Of a stretch of 64,000 nt of DNA, positions 18,074-26,428 are shown piece by piece. This stretch comes from Leisingera aquimarina DSM 24565. GTDB taxonomy: Bacteria; Pseudomonadota; Alphaproteobacteria; Rhodobacterales; Rhodobacteraceae. The number at the start of each line of letters is the position of its first letter. Position 1 is the first letter of the stretch. The stretch covers positions 2,813,719-2,877,718 of the forward strand of contig NZ_KI421504.1 in the NCBI RefSeq assembly GCF_000473165.1, read 5' to 3'. The notes under the pieces are model-generated. The model searched no databases and was not told the origin of the DNA. It was given only the letters and a program-made list of their open reading frames with translations. The position numbers were made by a program, and so were the translations under genes.

Positions 18074-18152
18074 AAAAGAATGCGGGCCGGAGTGCTTTTT
18101 TACCATTTCGGCCCTTGCAATTCCCCCTGTGATCCTTCAAAAGCCCCCTCAC

Positions 18153-18242
18153 GGAGAGGTGGCCGAGTGGTCGAAGGCGCACGCCTGGAAAGTGTGTAGG
18201 CGGGAAACCGTCTCCAGGGTTCGAATCCCTGTCTCTCCGCCA
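18153..18242 (+). tRNA. tRNA-Ser (anticodon GGA)
   Basis: A 90-base class II tRNA with encoded CCA. The acceptor arm GGAGAGG pairs with TCTCTCC before G-CCA. The D arm region is GCCGAGTGG. The anticodon stem CACGC/GTGTG encloses loop CTGGAAA, giving anticodon GGA for UCC codons. A long variable arm (GCGGGAAACCGTC region) and TTCGAAT in the T loop complete it. An accessory patch with a recombinase remnant begins just downstream, but I found no second copy of the tRNA end. Confidence 0.95.
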
Positions 18243-18500
18243 TCCACCCTTGCGAACTGTCTCTACTTTGCGGCTGCTGTTGCAACCTGCCGGAACAGGC
18301 CGGTTTTCAGGCGTCTTTCCCAATCATTTCTAATTTCTTGCGCACGTCTCCGGCGCATTCAGGCCGCGCTTTGTGCGCCGGTCTCCGCATGTCAGAGGGG
18401 CAGGTGAGTATGGTCATTAACAGAGAATTTCTTTCAGATTCAGCCTGAAAACAGGCGTCGAACGGGCATCTGGCCGTGAGCGTACGGGAATTCCGTCATG
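18243..18500. other. Gene-free stretch after tRNA-Ser
   Basis: No convincing gene or RNA in either strand; short open frames here have no recognisable motif. It joins the tRNA to the iteron-like array. Confidence 0.5.
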
Positions 18501-18534
18501 ATAACAGGTTGTTACGAGGGTCCTGTCCCGGTTT

Positions 18535-18620
18535 CCTGTTTGTCGACAGAACAGGCCTGTTAAATGTCAAAACAGGCCTGTTAAAGCGCAATAACAGGTG
18601 ATTTTTTCGACATAACAGGT
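18535..18620 (+). repeat. Iteron-like array, 21/22-bp period
   Basis: AACAGG recurs at 18550, 18571, 18593 and 18614 (steps 21, 22, 21). CCTGTT recurs at 18535, 18556 and 18577 (steps 21, 21). The first two full units contain the 12-bp palindrome AACAGGCCTGTT followed by AAA. Another AACAGG sits at 18503. The spacing of two helical turns places all copies on one face of the DNA, as in plasmid replication iterons or a cooperative operator. No replication gene is nearby; the recombinase remnant ends 37 bases away. Confidence 0.7.
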
Positions 18621-18656
18621 GTTCCGGGGTGCGCAGGCGGGCGGAGTGGATGCGGT

Positions 18657-19141
18657 TCAGACGGGTGCTGGCAGGCCGCAGACCCTGCGCTGTTCCGGCC
18701 AGTAAAGTGGCAGGTCGTGTTTCATAAGCGCGGCGAGTGTCAGACTTGGAGGCTGGCGGCCCTCGAGAATGGCGCGCTGGATGTCTGGTGCCAGGAAAGC
18801 GAGGCGGATGAGGCGGCGGCGGTAGGGCGTGCCAGGCGCCGTGGATAGGGCTGGGGATCCAAAGCGATCGAAAGTGAGCATCGCGTGGGCGCAACGCAAG
18901 GCCCGGATCAGCACAGGATCAGGCCGGAGGGAATCTGCCGGAGCGCCGGTGAATTCGGTCCTGCCGCCACGGGTGTGCATTCGTACAGGAAGCACAAGAC
19001 GCATCTGTGACGGGTCTGCCGGATCTGGCTCCGCGGCTTCGCCCGGCCCAAGCTGCGGCCGTAAGCGGCGCAGCAGGTGGCCGGGCAGGAGGAGTTCCAG
19101 ACCGGCGGCGTGGACCTCAACACGTGTAGCCAGACGCCACT
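18657..19141 (-). pseudogene. C-terminal fragment of a large serine recombinase
   Basis: An open minus-strand frame carrying RLIRLAFLAPDIQRAILEGR and LPLYWPEQRRV, the typical C-terminal end of alphaproteobacterial recombinase-family (large serine integrase) proteins. The frame extends upstream of the Met at 19004 through VEVHAAGLELLLPG to about 19141, where the IS6-type element begins. The catalytic resolvase domain is missing, so the fragment cannot act as a recombinase. It marks a former mobile element next to tRNA-Ser. Confidence 0.75.
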
Positions 19142-19192
19142 GTCAGAAGAAAACAACTTGAGGCGGGTTGGGCGGTTTCGTAGCGTTTGGCC

Positions 19193-19900
19193 ATGACCAA
19201 GCGCAGCCCCTTTCGGTACTTCAAAACCAGCCCCGAGATCATCCGCCTGGCGGTGATGATGTATATCCGGTTTCCGCTGTCGCTTCGGAATGTCGAGGAT
19301 CTCCTGCACGAGCGCGGTATTGAAGTGAGCCATGAAACCGTGCGGTTCTGGTGGCAGCGCTTCGGGCCGAAATTTGCGGCCGAGATCCGCAGGAAACGTG
19401 TTGAAAACCTTCGCTCCTACTCGGGCTGGAAGTGGCACCTGGACGAGATGTTCGTGAAGATCAATGGCGAACGCCATTACTTGTGGCGGGCCGTCGACCA
19501 CGAAGGTGAGGTCCTGGAAAGCTTAGTCACAAGGAAGCGTGACAAGAAGGCGGCGCTGAAATTCTTAAGGAAATCAATGAAACGCCATGGCCGGCCCCAG
19601 ATTATCGTGACTGATAAGTTCCGGTCCTACGGTGCAGCATTGAAGGAAATAGGTGCCTCAAGTCTGCAGGAAACCGGCCGCTGGCTGAACAATCGGGCCG
19701 AGAATTCGCACCTGCCGTTCCGACGACGAGAGAGGGCGATGCTGCGTTTCCGGCGAATGCGTAGTTTGCAGAAATTTGCCGCCGTCCATGCCTCGGTCTA
19801 CAACCTGTTCAATTCGGAGCGCAGCCTCTACTCCCGAGAAAATTTCAAGCTTAATCGCTCCGCTGCTCTCGCCGAGTGGCGCCAACTCGGCGCGGCATAA
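19193..19900 (+). mobile_element. IS6-family transposase
   Basis: 235-aa DDE transposase with an ATG at 19193 (a TTG six bases upstream is possible). The catalytic triad is seen in WHLDEMFVK, IVTDKFRSY and NNRAENSHLPFRRRERAM, the standard IS6 pattern. The N-terminus has an HTH-like LSLRNVEDLLHERGIEVSHE. Length matches the family. The coding frame is intact, so it may be active. The left end is probably near 19136-19145, where the recombinase frame is cut. I could not define matching terminal inverted repeats or a target duplication by eye. Confidence 0.92.
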
Positions 19901-20731
19901 AGGGCAGCGTTACTGTCCTTGTGGAGACTGGTTCGCATTTGTCTGCCAGTACCCAGTGAAGAGCGCGTTGCGGTGGCGGATATGGCATCAAGGGCAGGCC
20001 TGTCAGCGGACAAATGCCGGCGGATTGAATAAACTCTTCAGTGTTATTTACTTTCCCGCACGGTTGCAGCGGCCTTTGGCATAGGCAGCCTGATTCGAAA
20101 GACCTGCCCGGCATTCCTGCCGCATTGAGAAACAAACTTTGCAAACTGCAAGGATTGAAATCAAATCCACGCCATTTCCCTCACGGCAGCTTGCGGGGGG
20201 AGCGGAAAGCCGGCGGTATCGCCGCATTTTGCCCTTGTTTCGGATCTGGCATCAAATCCGCCCCGCTCAAGCAACAGGTGCGGGAATTTTGTGCGGGATG
20301 TGCAAGTTTGAACCGCTGATTGCATCTGATTTTCGAAACAATCAACCCAGTCCAGCACCGGTTTATGCCCTCCCGCTTGGCCCGAATGACGCAATGGGGG
20401 GATTTTTAGGCAATTTTTTGGCTTTGTGGCCGGGGGTGCCTAACGTATGCATGTTCTAGCCCATTGGGGGGCGAGTTCTGCGAGCTGCTGAACTGTGGTG
20501 GACTGCTAAAATTTAGTTTAAGTCCCTGTGCTGCTGATGCCTGCACACCACTGATCTGAGAGCTTTTGCTTATCGGCTGTGCGCTGTTCCGGCGTGCACT
20601 CCAGAGCGTTTGCGCGTTCTGGCCCTCTCTCCGCTTGGGCTGGTGTTTTGACTGCGGAGTTCCGCATGGCTGTGCGGCTGTCCGGCTGGCCCGAACGATT
20701 GGCTTGGGGCCAGACCGGTGAGGAGAGAGTG
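19901..20731. other. 0.8-kb gene-free stretch upstream of the RTX gene
   Basis: No convincing gene. Candidate frames of 60-106 codons overlap one another and show no family motif. The stretch contains a 7-bp inverted repeat TTAGGCA/TGCCTAA (20406-20412 and 20437-20443) and AT-richer patches near 20500-20525. It probably holds the right end of the IS6 element and the promoter of the RTX gene. Confidence 0.45.
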
Positions 20732-22966
20732 ATGGCGAAGAGTACCGATATGCCGAATGCGGACTTGAACGGAATTGTTGAGGGCACCTCGGGGGATGAC
20801 CTGATCAATGCGGCCTACACCGGCGATCCGGAAGGCGACATGGTTGATAACGCGGATGCCACCGACCCGGCGGCGGGGCCGGATGATGATGTTATCATCG
20901 CAGGCAGCGGCAACGACAGCATCTATGCCGGCTCCGGCGATGATACTGTTGATGGCGGCAGCGGCGATGATCTGATCCTGGGCGATGGCGTTTCCGGCAC
21001 AAATGAACCTGTCAAAATCACCATTTCCTCGACCAGCGCGGCCTTCCAGAACAAGGTCTTTGCCTACACCATCGATCCGTCAACCGGCGAGATCAGCAAC
21101 GTTGTGATGCTGTCGCAGAATGCAAATGCGGACGTCGGCGAGACCTATAGCTATGATGCGCCCGAAGGCGCGGTTGTCGGCGTCGGCATCATCAGCCCGC
21201 ATGGCACATTTTACTCTTCCGGCTATGGCGGCAACGCAGATCTGAACCCGGACGGGCTGGACCACACCAAAGGGATATTTGAATTCCCGGATGGCTCCGT
21301 TCAGCTGGGCTTTGAGGATATTCGCAACCTGGGCGACAGGGACTTCAACGACGTCAAGCTGATCGTTGACCTGGGCACCTCGGGCACGACGCTCGACAAT
21401 GCTCATTTCGACTATTCTTCCGATCCGGCCGACCCGGTTGTGCCGGGCGACGACAGCCTGACCGGCGGCGAGGGTGATGACACCATTCTTGGCGGCGGCG
21501 GCGACGACACCATCGACGGCGGCGATGGCTCCGATTCGGTTGATGGCGGCGACGGCGATGATGTGATCGACACGTCCAAGGACAGCGGCATTCCGCTGCC
21601 GGACCGCGGCTTTACGGGCTACACCGGCACTGACCCCGACATTCCCTTCATCCCGGCGGATGCTGATCCGTTCGACGACCGCGATACCGTTCTGGGCGGC
21701 GCCGGCAATGACACCATCTCTACTGGGGATGACGCCGACCTGATCGACGGCGGCTCGGGCATGGACGTGATTGATGGCGGCATCGACGATGACACTATCG
21801 ACGGCGGCTCCAATGCAGACGTTCTGACCGGCGGTGAAGGCTCCGACAGTCTGCTGGGCGGCGGCGGCAGCGACACCATCTATGGCGGGTTGAACCCGGG
21901 TTTCCCGGATGGGTTGAACATTACAGATGACGGCAGTGACGGCCGCCCAGCGGATCCGGACCCGACCAACGGCATGGACACCATTGATGGCGGTTCGGGC
22001 AATGACCTGATCTTTGGCCAGGACGACGATGACGACATTTCCGGCGGCTCCGGGCATGACACCATTGATGCCGGTATTGATGACGATATCGTCCGCGGCG
22101 GGGCAGGCAATGACCTGATCACCGGAGGCCAGGGGGCCGATACCCTGTCGGGCGGTGCCGGGCGCGATACTTTCCTGGGCGGCAATGCCGGCGACGAAGT
22201 TGACGGCGGCTCGGGCGGCGACGACTTCGACACGCTGGATCTGACCGGAACCGGCCCGTTCGAGCTCAGCGGTGTCACCGTCGATGCAGACGGCAACAGC
22301 ATCTCCGGCACCGTTAACTTCCTCGATGGCGACGGGGCAGTGACCGGCTCCATGACGTTTGGCGAGATAGAGCAGATCATTCCCTGTTTCACGCCCGGCA
22401 CGCTGATTGCCACCCCGATGGGGGAACGCGGGGTCGAGGATCTGCAGGCTGGCGACCGGGTGATCACCCGCGACAACGGCATTCAGGAGATCCGCTGGAT
22501 CGGGACCCGGTCACTGGAAGCCGGCGACCTGAAATCTTCCGCGCATCTGCAGCCGGTTCTGATCCGCCAGGGCGCACTGGGCAATGGCCTGCCCGAACGC
22601 GATATGATGGTCAGCCCGAACCACAGGGTGCTGGTCGCCAACGACAAGACCGCGCTCTACTTCGAGGACCGCGAGGTGCTGGTGGCTGCCAAGCACCTGA
22701 CCGGGCTGGCGGGCGTTGACGCGGTGGAGACCACCAGCGTGACCTATATCCACTTTATGTTTGATCAGCACGAAGTGGTGTTGTCCGATGGCGCCTGGAC
22801 CGAGAGCTTTCAGCCGGGCGATCAGTCCTTGCGCGGGCTGGACAATGCACAGCGCAATGAACTGTTCGAGCTGTTCCCCGATCTTAAATCAGAGAAGGGC
22901 CGGGCCGCCTATTCCGCGGCCCGCCGGTCCTTGCGGAAACACGAGGCGCATCTGCTCGTGCATTGA
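20732..22966 (+). CDS. Secreted RTX protein with DUF4114 and C-terminal Hint domain
   Basis: 744-aa acidic, Gly/Asp-rich protein. AGGAGAGAG directly upstream sets the start at 20732. Order: a first RTX block (about residues 50-90, SGDDTVDGGSGDD), a DUF4114-type domain (about 105-220, ending GDRDFNDVKLIVD), a long RTX region of GGxGxDxx nonapeptides (about 235-500) that bind calcium after export, then a Hint/intein-like domain from CFTPGTLIATPMGERGVEDL (about 550) on. The Hint domain suggests self-processing. RTX proteins are normally exported by type I systems, none of which is in the window. Role could be adhesion, matrix or enzyme-free surface protein. Confidence 0.9.
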   Translation: MAKSTDMPNADLNGIVEGTSGDDLINAAYTGDPEGDMVDNADATDPAAGPDDDVIIAGSGNDSIYAGSGDDTVDGGSGDDLILGDGVSGTNEPVKITISSTSAAFQNKVFAYTIDPSTGEISNVVMLSQNANADVGETYSYDAPEGAVVGVGIISPHGTFYSSGYGGNADLNPDGLDHTKGIFEFPDGSVQLGFEDIRNLGDRDFNDVKLIVDLGTSGTTLDNAHFDYSSDPADPVVPGDDSLTGGEGDDTILGGGGDDTIDGGDGSDSVDGGDGDDVIDTSKDSGIPLPDRGFTGYTGTDPDIPFIPADADPFDDRDTVLGGAGNDTISTGDDADLIDGGSGMDVIDGGIDDDTIDGGSNADVLTGGEGSDSLLGGGGSDTIYGGLNPGFPDGLNITDDGSDGRPADPDPTNGMDTIDGGSGNDLIFGQDDDDDISGGSGHDTIDAGIDDDIVRGGAGNDLITGGQGADTLSGGAGRDTFLGGNAGDEVDGGSGGDDFDTLDLTGTGPFELSGVTVDADGNSISGTVNFLDGDGAVTGSMTFGEIEQIIPCFTPGTLIATPMGERGVEDLQAGDRVITRDNGIQEIRWIGTRSLEAGDLKSSAHLQPVLIRQGALGNGLPERDMMVSPNHRVLVANDKTALYFEDREVLVAAKHLTGLAGVDAVETTSVTYIHFMFDQHEVVLSDGAWTESFQPGDQSLRGLDNAQRNELFELFPDLKSEKGRAAYSAARRSLRKHEAHLLVH

Positions 22967-23016
22967 GAAATGCTGCTGCTGTTTTGGGGGAAACGGCAGA
23001 GAAGAGCAAAGCGCAG

Positions 23017-23043
23017 GAAGGCAGGGCCTTGTGCCCTGCCTTC
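23017..23043. terminator. Terminator hairpin after the RTX gene
   Basis: GAAGGCAGGGC at 23017-23027 pairs perfectly with GCCCTGCCTTC at 23033-23043 around CTTGT. It lies between the convergent RTX and nucleotidyltransferase genes. Confidence 0.7.
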
Positions 23044-23068
23044 TCTGCATTTGACGGGGGGGCGCTGG

Positions 23069-23650
23069 TCAGTGCGGGCTGCGCCAGTTTGCCCAGTCTT
23101 CGGGCGTGTCCAGATCGGTCAGAGCATGGGACTTTGGCAGGGGCACCAGTTGCAGCGGTTCGGATTTCAGGACGCTGCGGGCGCCCTGGTCGCCGCTAAG
23201 GGATTTCAGGGCAGCAAAGCAGCGGCGCGGAAACAGCACCGGGTGGCCTTGGGTGCCGTCCTCCGACGCGGCACGCAGGACCGGGCTGTCCTCCCCGCGG
23301 AAATGCGCGGCGAGACGCAGCATGTCCTCAGCCGTAACTTCCGGCATGTCAGCGGGCAGGATCATCACGGCCTTGGCCTGTTCAGGCAATGCTGCGATTC
23401 CCTGGCGGATCGAGGCGGCCATGCCCTCAGCCGCGTCAGGAACCGGGACCGGGATTGCGCTGCCGGTGGCGGCTGCGCGGGGGTGCGCTTTGCTGGGCAA
23501 AGTCACGAACACTGGCAAACCGGTAAGCGCCGCCCGGCGGCACATCAGGGCAAGCAGAGGCTGGCCGTCCACATCCTCCATCAGCTTGTCGCGGCCTTGC
23601 ATCCGGGATGAGGCGCCGGCGGCGAGCAGGAGAATGGCGATGGCGGTCAT
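23069..23650 (-). CDS. MobA/MocA-like nucleotidyltransferase
   Basis: 193-aa NTP-transferase fold protein. The start at 23650 gives AIAILLLAAGASSRMQGRDK, the sugar-nucleotide/molybdopterin transferase signature LAAGxSxRMxxxDK. VMILPADMPEVT carries the metal-binding Asp block. These features fit molybdenum cofactor cytidylyl- or guanylyltransferases, which attach CMP or GMP to molybdopterin, though purine-catabolism relatives look the same. The longer frame up to 23827 runs through an intergenic palindrome and is unlikely. No molybdoenzyme is adjacent, so the exact nucleotide is unknown. Confidence 0.85.
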   Translation of the reverse strand: MTAIAILLLAAGASSRMQGRDKLMEDVDGQPLLALMCRRAALTGLPVFVTLPSKAHPRAAATGSAIPVPVPDAAEGMAASIRQGIAALPEQAKAVMILPADMPEVTAEDMLRLAAHFRGEDSPVLRAASEDGTQGHPVLFPRRCFAALKSLSGDQGARSVLKSEPLQLVPLPKSHALTDLDTPEDWANWRSPH

Positions 23651-23688
23651 GCAACCCCGTCCTTGGTTCTTGGCGGCAATGGCGGATG

Positions 23689-23720
23689 CCTCCGGCGGGA
23701 GTATTTTTGCAAAGATGAAG
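23689..23720 (+). repeat. Dispersed intergenic motif, copy 2
   Basis: GGAGTATTTTTGCAAAGATG and the next bases resemble the copies at 4738-4761 and 42015-42039 (shared core GGGA-TATTTtt-...-aGATG). It lies just upstream of the nucleotidyltransferase start. Confidence 0.4.
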
Positions 23721-23760
23721 AGCGGGGGCCAGCGAAAGCCGCAATGGTCAGTAAGGTTGA

Positions 23761-23788
23761 CCGAATGTTTCGCGCGCGAAACATTCGG
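23761..23788. repeat. 28-bp perfect palindrome
   Basis: Bases 23761-23788 are their own reverse complement, centred on GTTTCGCGCGCGAAAC with flanks CCGAAT/ATTCGG. It lies between the nucleotidyltransferase (start 23650) and the 3' end of the DMGDH-like gene. It has no T run, so it could be an operator, a structured RNA element or an extragenic palindrome rather than a terminator. Confidence 0.75.
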
Positions 23789-23856
23789 TTGCAGGTGCTG
23801 ACGTATACGTTGCGGGAGTGCCGTCATGTCACCGTGCGCTGCTGTGGCAACGGGTT

Positions 23857-23887
23857 GGATACAGGTCAGATTGCCTGACCTGTATCC
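23857..23887. terminator. Stem-loop after the DMGDH-like gene
   Basis: GGATACAGGTCAG at 23857-23869 pairs perfectly with CTGACCTGTATCC at 23875-23887 around ATTGC, eight bases beyond the minus-strand stop. There is no T run on the minus side, so it may protect the 3' end rather than terminate. Confidence 0.6.
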
Positions 23888-23895
23888 AGTGTTTT

Positions 23896-26319
23896 TCAGG
23901 CTTGTCCGCGCATCCGGACGCCGTCTGCGTCGAACAGCGGCTGGGTGATCAGGCGGGCCTGGTACATCTTGCCGAGGATTTCGATCTCCACCTCCAGGCC
24001 TTCAACGGCTTTATCAGTGGGAACGAACCCCAGCGCGATGGATTTCTGCGCGTGGTGCGAGTAGCCGCCGGAGGTGCAGAAGCCCACGACTGCGCCGTCC
24101 AGCCAGATCGGCTCATAGGCGACTACATCGGCGTCGTCTGCCCCGACCTCAAAGGCGCAGAGCTGGCGGGCGGGGCCTGCGTTGCGTTCGGCCTCGGCTG
24201 CGGCGCGGCCGATGAAATCTGCGGGTTTCTTGAAGGATATGAAGCGGTCGAGGCCGGTTTCCGCGGCAGTGTAGTCGGGTGAGAACTCGCGCAGCCAAGA
24301 GCCGAAGAACTTGTCCAATCGCAGCGACATCATTGCCCGCATGCCGAAGGGTTTCATGCCGTGGGGCTGGCCGGCGGTCCAGAGCGCATCCCACAGGGCG
24401 CGCTGGGAGGGCAGGTCGCAATAGATCTCATAGCCAAGATCGCCAGTGTAGCTGACGCGCTGCACGATGCAGTCGGCCATGCCCACAGTGAGGCGCCGCA
24501 CATCCATGAAACGCATGTTCGATATATCGGACCGGGTGCAGGCCTGCAGCACCTCGCGCGCCTTGGGGCCTGCGATCTGGAAGCCGTTGCGGGTGTCGGA
24601 GATGTTGTCGAGGGTTGCTCCGTCGTCCAGGTTTTGCAGGAACCAGCGCATGTGGTAGGCTTGTGAGCCGTAGGAGGCGGTGAGCTGGAATTCTTCTTCC
24701 GCCAGGCAAGAGATGGTGAAATCGCCAATGAGGCGGCCCTTGGGGGACAGCATCGGGGTCAGCGACAGGCGGCCCGGTTTTGGCACCCGGCCGGCCATGA
24801 TGCGGTCGAGCCAGGCGCGCGCACCTGTGCCCTTGACCAGGTATTTGCCGAAGTTGTGGACCTCGTTAATGCCGACGGCTTCGCGCACTGCTTTGACTTC
24901 GCGTGCGGTGGCCTCAAACGCGTTGGAGCGGCGGAAGGACGGGGTCTCGAAACGCGGCTCATCGCCTGTCGCGAAGTAGTTCGGGACTTCCATCCCGTAT
25001 TGCGCGCCCCAGACAGCGCCCATGCCATCAAAGATGTCGTACATCGGGGTTGTGCGGAAGGGGCGGGCCGCGGGCAGCTCCTCGTTCGGGTAGGCGATGG
25101 AGAAGCGTTTCTGATAGTTTTCAATGACTTTCGGGCGAGTGTAGCCGGGCGTGATCCAGTCGCCGAAACGGGCGGTGTCCATCGCAAATGTGTCGCGCTC
25201 GCATTCGCCCTCGACCATCCACTGGGCCAGCATCAGGCCGACGCCGCCACCCTGGCTGAAGCCGGCCATCACCGCGCAGGCCGACCAGTAGTTGCGCATT
25301 CCAGGCACCGGGCCGACCAGCGGGTTGCCGTCGGGGGCAAAGGTGAAGGGGCCGTGGATCACTGATTTCACGCCCGCAGCCTCCAGCGCCGGGAAGCGTT
25401 TGTAGGCGAAGTTGATTGAATCCTCGATTTTGTCGAAGTCGTCCTGCAGCAGCTCATGGCCGAAGTCCCACGGCGTGCCGTCCACTGCCCAGGGTTTGCA
25501 GGGCTGCTCATAGAATCCGATGCAGAGACCGCGGCCCTCCTGGCGCAGATAGCTTTCGCCGGCCGGGTCCATCACATGCGGGTGTTCGCCGCCGCCGTCG
25601 ATGATCTCGGCGATCATCGGCACCTCGTCGGTGACGATATACTGGTGTTCCATCGGGTGCAGCGGGAAATAGACGCCGGCCATGGCGCCAACTTCGCGCG
25701 CCCAGAGACCGCCGGCGTTGACGACGTGTTCGGCGTGGATGGTGCCCTTGCTGGTGACCACGTCCCAGGTGCCGTCGGGGCGCTGGTTGGTCTCAACCAC
25801 CTTGCAGTGGGTCTCAATCGTGGCGCCGCCCATGCGCGCGGCCTTGGCATAGGCGTGGGTGGTGCCGGAAGGATCCAGGTGGCCGTCAAGCGGATCATAC
25901 AGCCCGCCGACGATGCCGTCGATGTTGGTGACGGGGGCGATTTTCTTGATTTCTTCGGGGGAAACAATCTCGGTCTCCAGGCCCATGAAACGGTGCTTGG
26001 CGCGCTCCGCCTTCAGCATGTCGAAACGTTCCTGGGTCTCGGCCAGGGTAACGCCGCCGACGTGGTGCAACCCGCAGGACATGCCGGTGATCGCTTCCAG
26101 CTCTTTATAGAGCTTGATGGTGTAGCCCTGCAGCGCCGCCATGTTGGTGTCGCCGTTGAGCGTATGAAACCCGCCCGCCGCGTGCCAGGTGGAGCCGGAG
26201 GTCAGCTCGGAGCGCTCGATCAGCATGACATCGGACCAGCCGAGCTTGGTCAGGTGATACAGGACTGAGCAGCCGACGACGCCGCCGCCGATAACTGCCA
26301 CGCGGGTGGTGGTTTTCAT
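23896..26319 (-). CDS. FAD-dependent dimethylglycine/sarcosine dehydrogenase-like protein with GcvT domain
   Basis: 807-aa oxidoreductase of the DMGDH type. An N-terminal FAD domain begins VAVIGGGVVGCSVLYHL, and SGSTWHAAGG contains the His that holds FAD covalently in relatives. The C-terminal half (about residues 430-800) is a GcvT-type folate-binding domain (YTGDLGYEIYCDLPSQRALW, GMRAMMSLRLDKFF). Such enzymes oxidise N-methyl groups and pass the one-carbon unit to tetrahydrofolate. The exact N-methyl substrate (dimethylglycine, sarcosine or another) is not readable. This is the second GcvT-fold protein in the window after DmdA. Confidence 0.87.
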   Translation of the reverse strand: MKTTTRVAVIGGGVVGCSVLYHLTKLGWSDVMLIERSELTSGSTWHAAGGFHTLNGDTNMAALQGYTIKLYKELEAITGMSCGLHHVGGVTLAETQERFDMLKAERAKHRFMGLETEIVSPEEIKKIAPVTNIDGIVGGLYDPLDGHLDPSGTTHAYAKAARMGGATIETHCKVVETNQRPDGTWDVVTSKGTIHAEHVVNAGGLWAREVGAMAGVYFPLHPMEHQYIVTDEVPMIAEIIDGGGEHPHVMDPAGESYLRQEGRGLCIGFYEQPCKPWAVDGTPWDFGHELLQDDFDKIEDSINFAYKRFPALEAAGVKSVIHGPFTFAPDGNPLVGPVPGMRNYWSACAVMAGFSQGGGVGLMLAQWMVEGECERDTFAMDTARFGDWITPGYTRPKVIENYQKRFSIAYPNEELPAARPFRTTPMYDIFDGMGAVWGAQYGMEVPNYFATGDEPRFETPSFRRSNAFEATAREVKAVREAVGINEVHNFGKYLVKGTGARAWLDRIMAGRVPKPGRLSLTPMLSPKGRLIGDFTISCLAEEEFQLTASYGSQAYHMRWFLQNLDDGATLDNISDTRNGFQIAGPKAREVLQACTRSDISNMRFMDVRRLTVGMADCIVQRVSYTGDLGYEIYCDLPSQRALWDALWTAGQPHGMKPFGMRAMMSLRLDKFFGSWLREFSPDYTAAETGLDRFISFKKPADFIGRAAAEAERNAGPARQLCAFEVGADDADVVAYEPIWLDGAVVGFCTSGGYSHHAQKSIALGFVPTDKAVEGLEVEIEILGKMYQARLITQPLFDADGVRMRGQA

Positions 26320-26428
26320 GTGGGCCTCCCCTGAGTAGGTGTTGCTTGCATTCTGTACAGAAGTGAACAGTAGTCCAGCAGAAAAACGGCACCGCGTGCC
26401 GCATACGGGCAGTCAGGCTGCGGTTTCG

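Noticed and set aside
18215-18242. Duplicate of the tRNA-Ser 3' end marking an att site
   Set aside because: I found no second copy of the tRNA end in the window, so integration at this tRNA cannot be shown.
20139-20459. Possible gene of 106 codons in the gap before the RTX gene
   Set aside because: No ribosome site or recognisable motif, and it overlaps other frames of similar length.
21400-22200. Short DNA repeats resembling a CRISPR or satellite array
   Set aside because: These are coding repeats for the GGxGxDxx calcium-binding units of the RTX protein, with variable spacing and no spacers.
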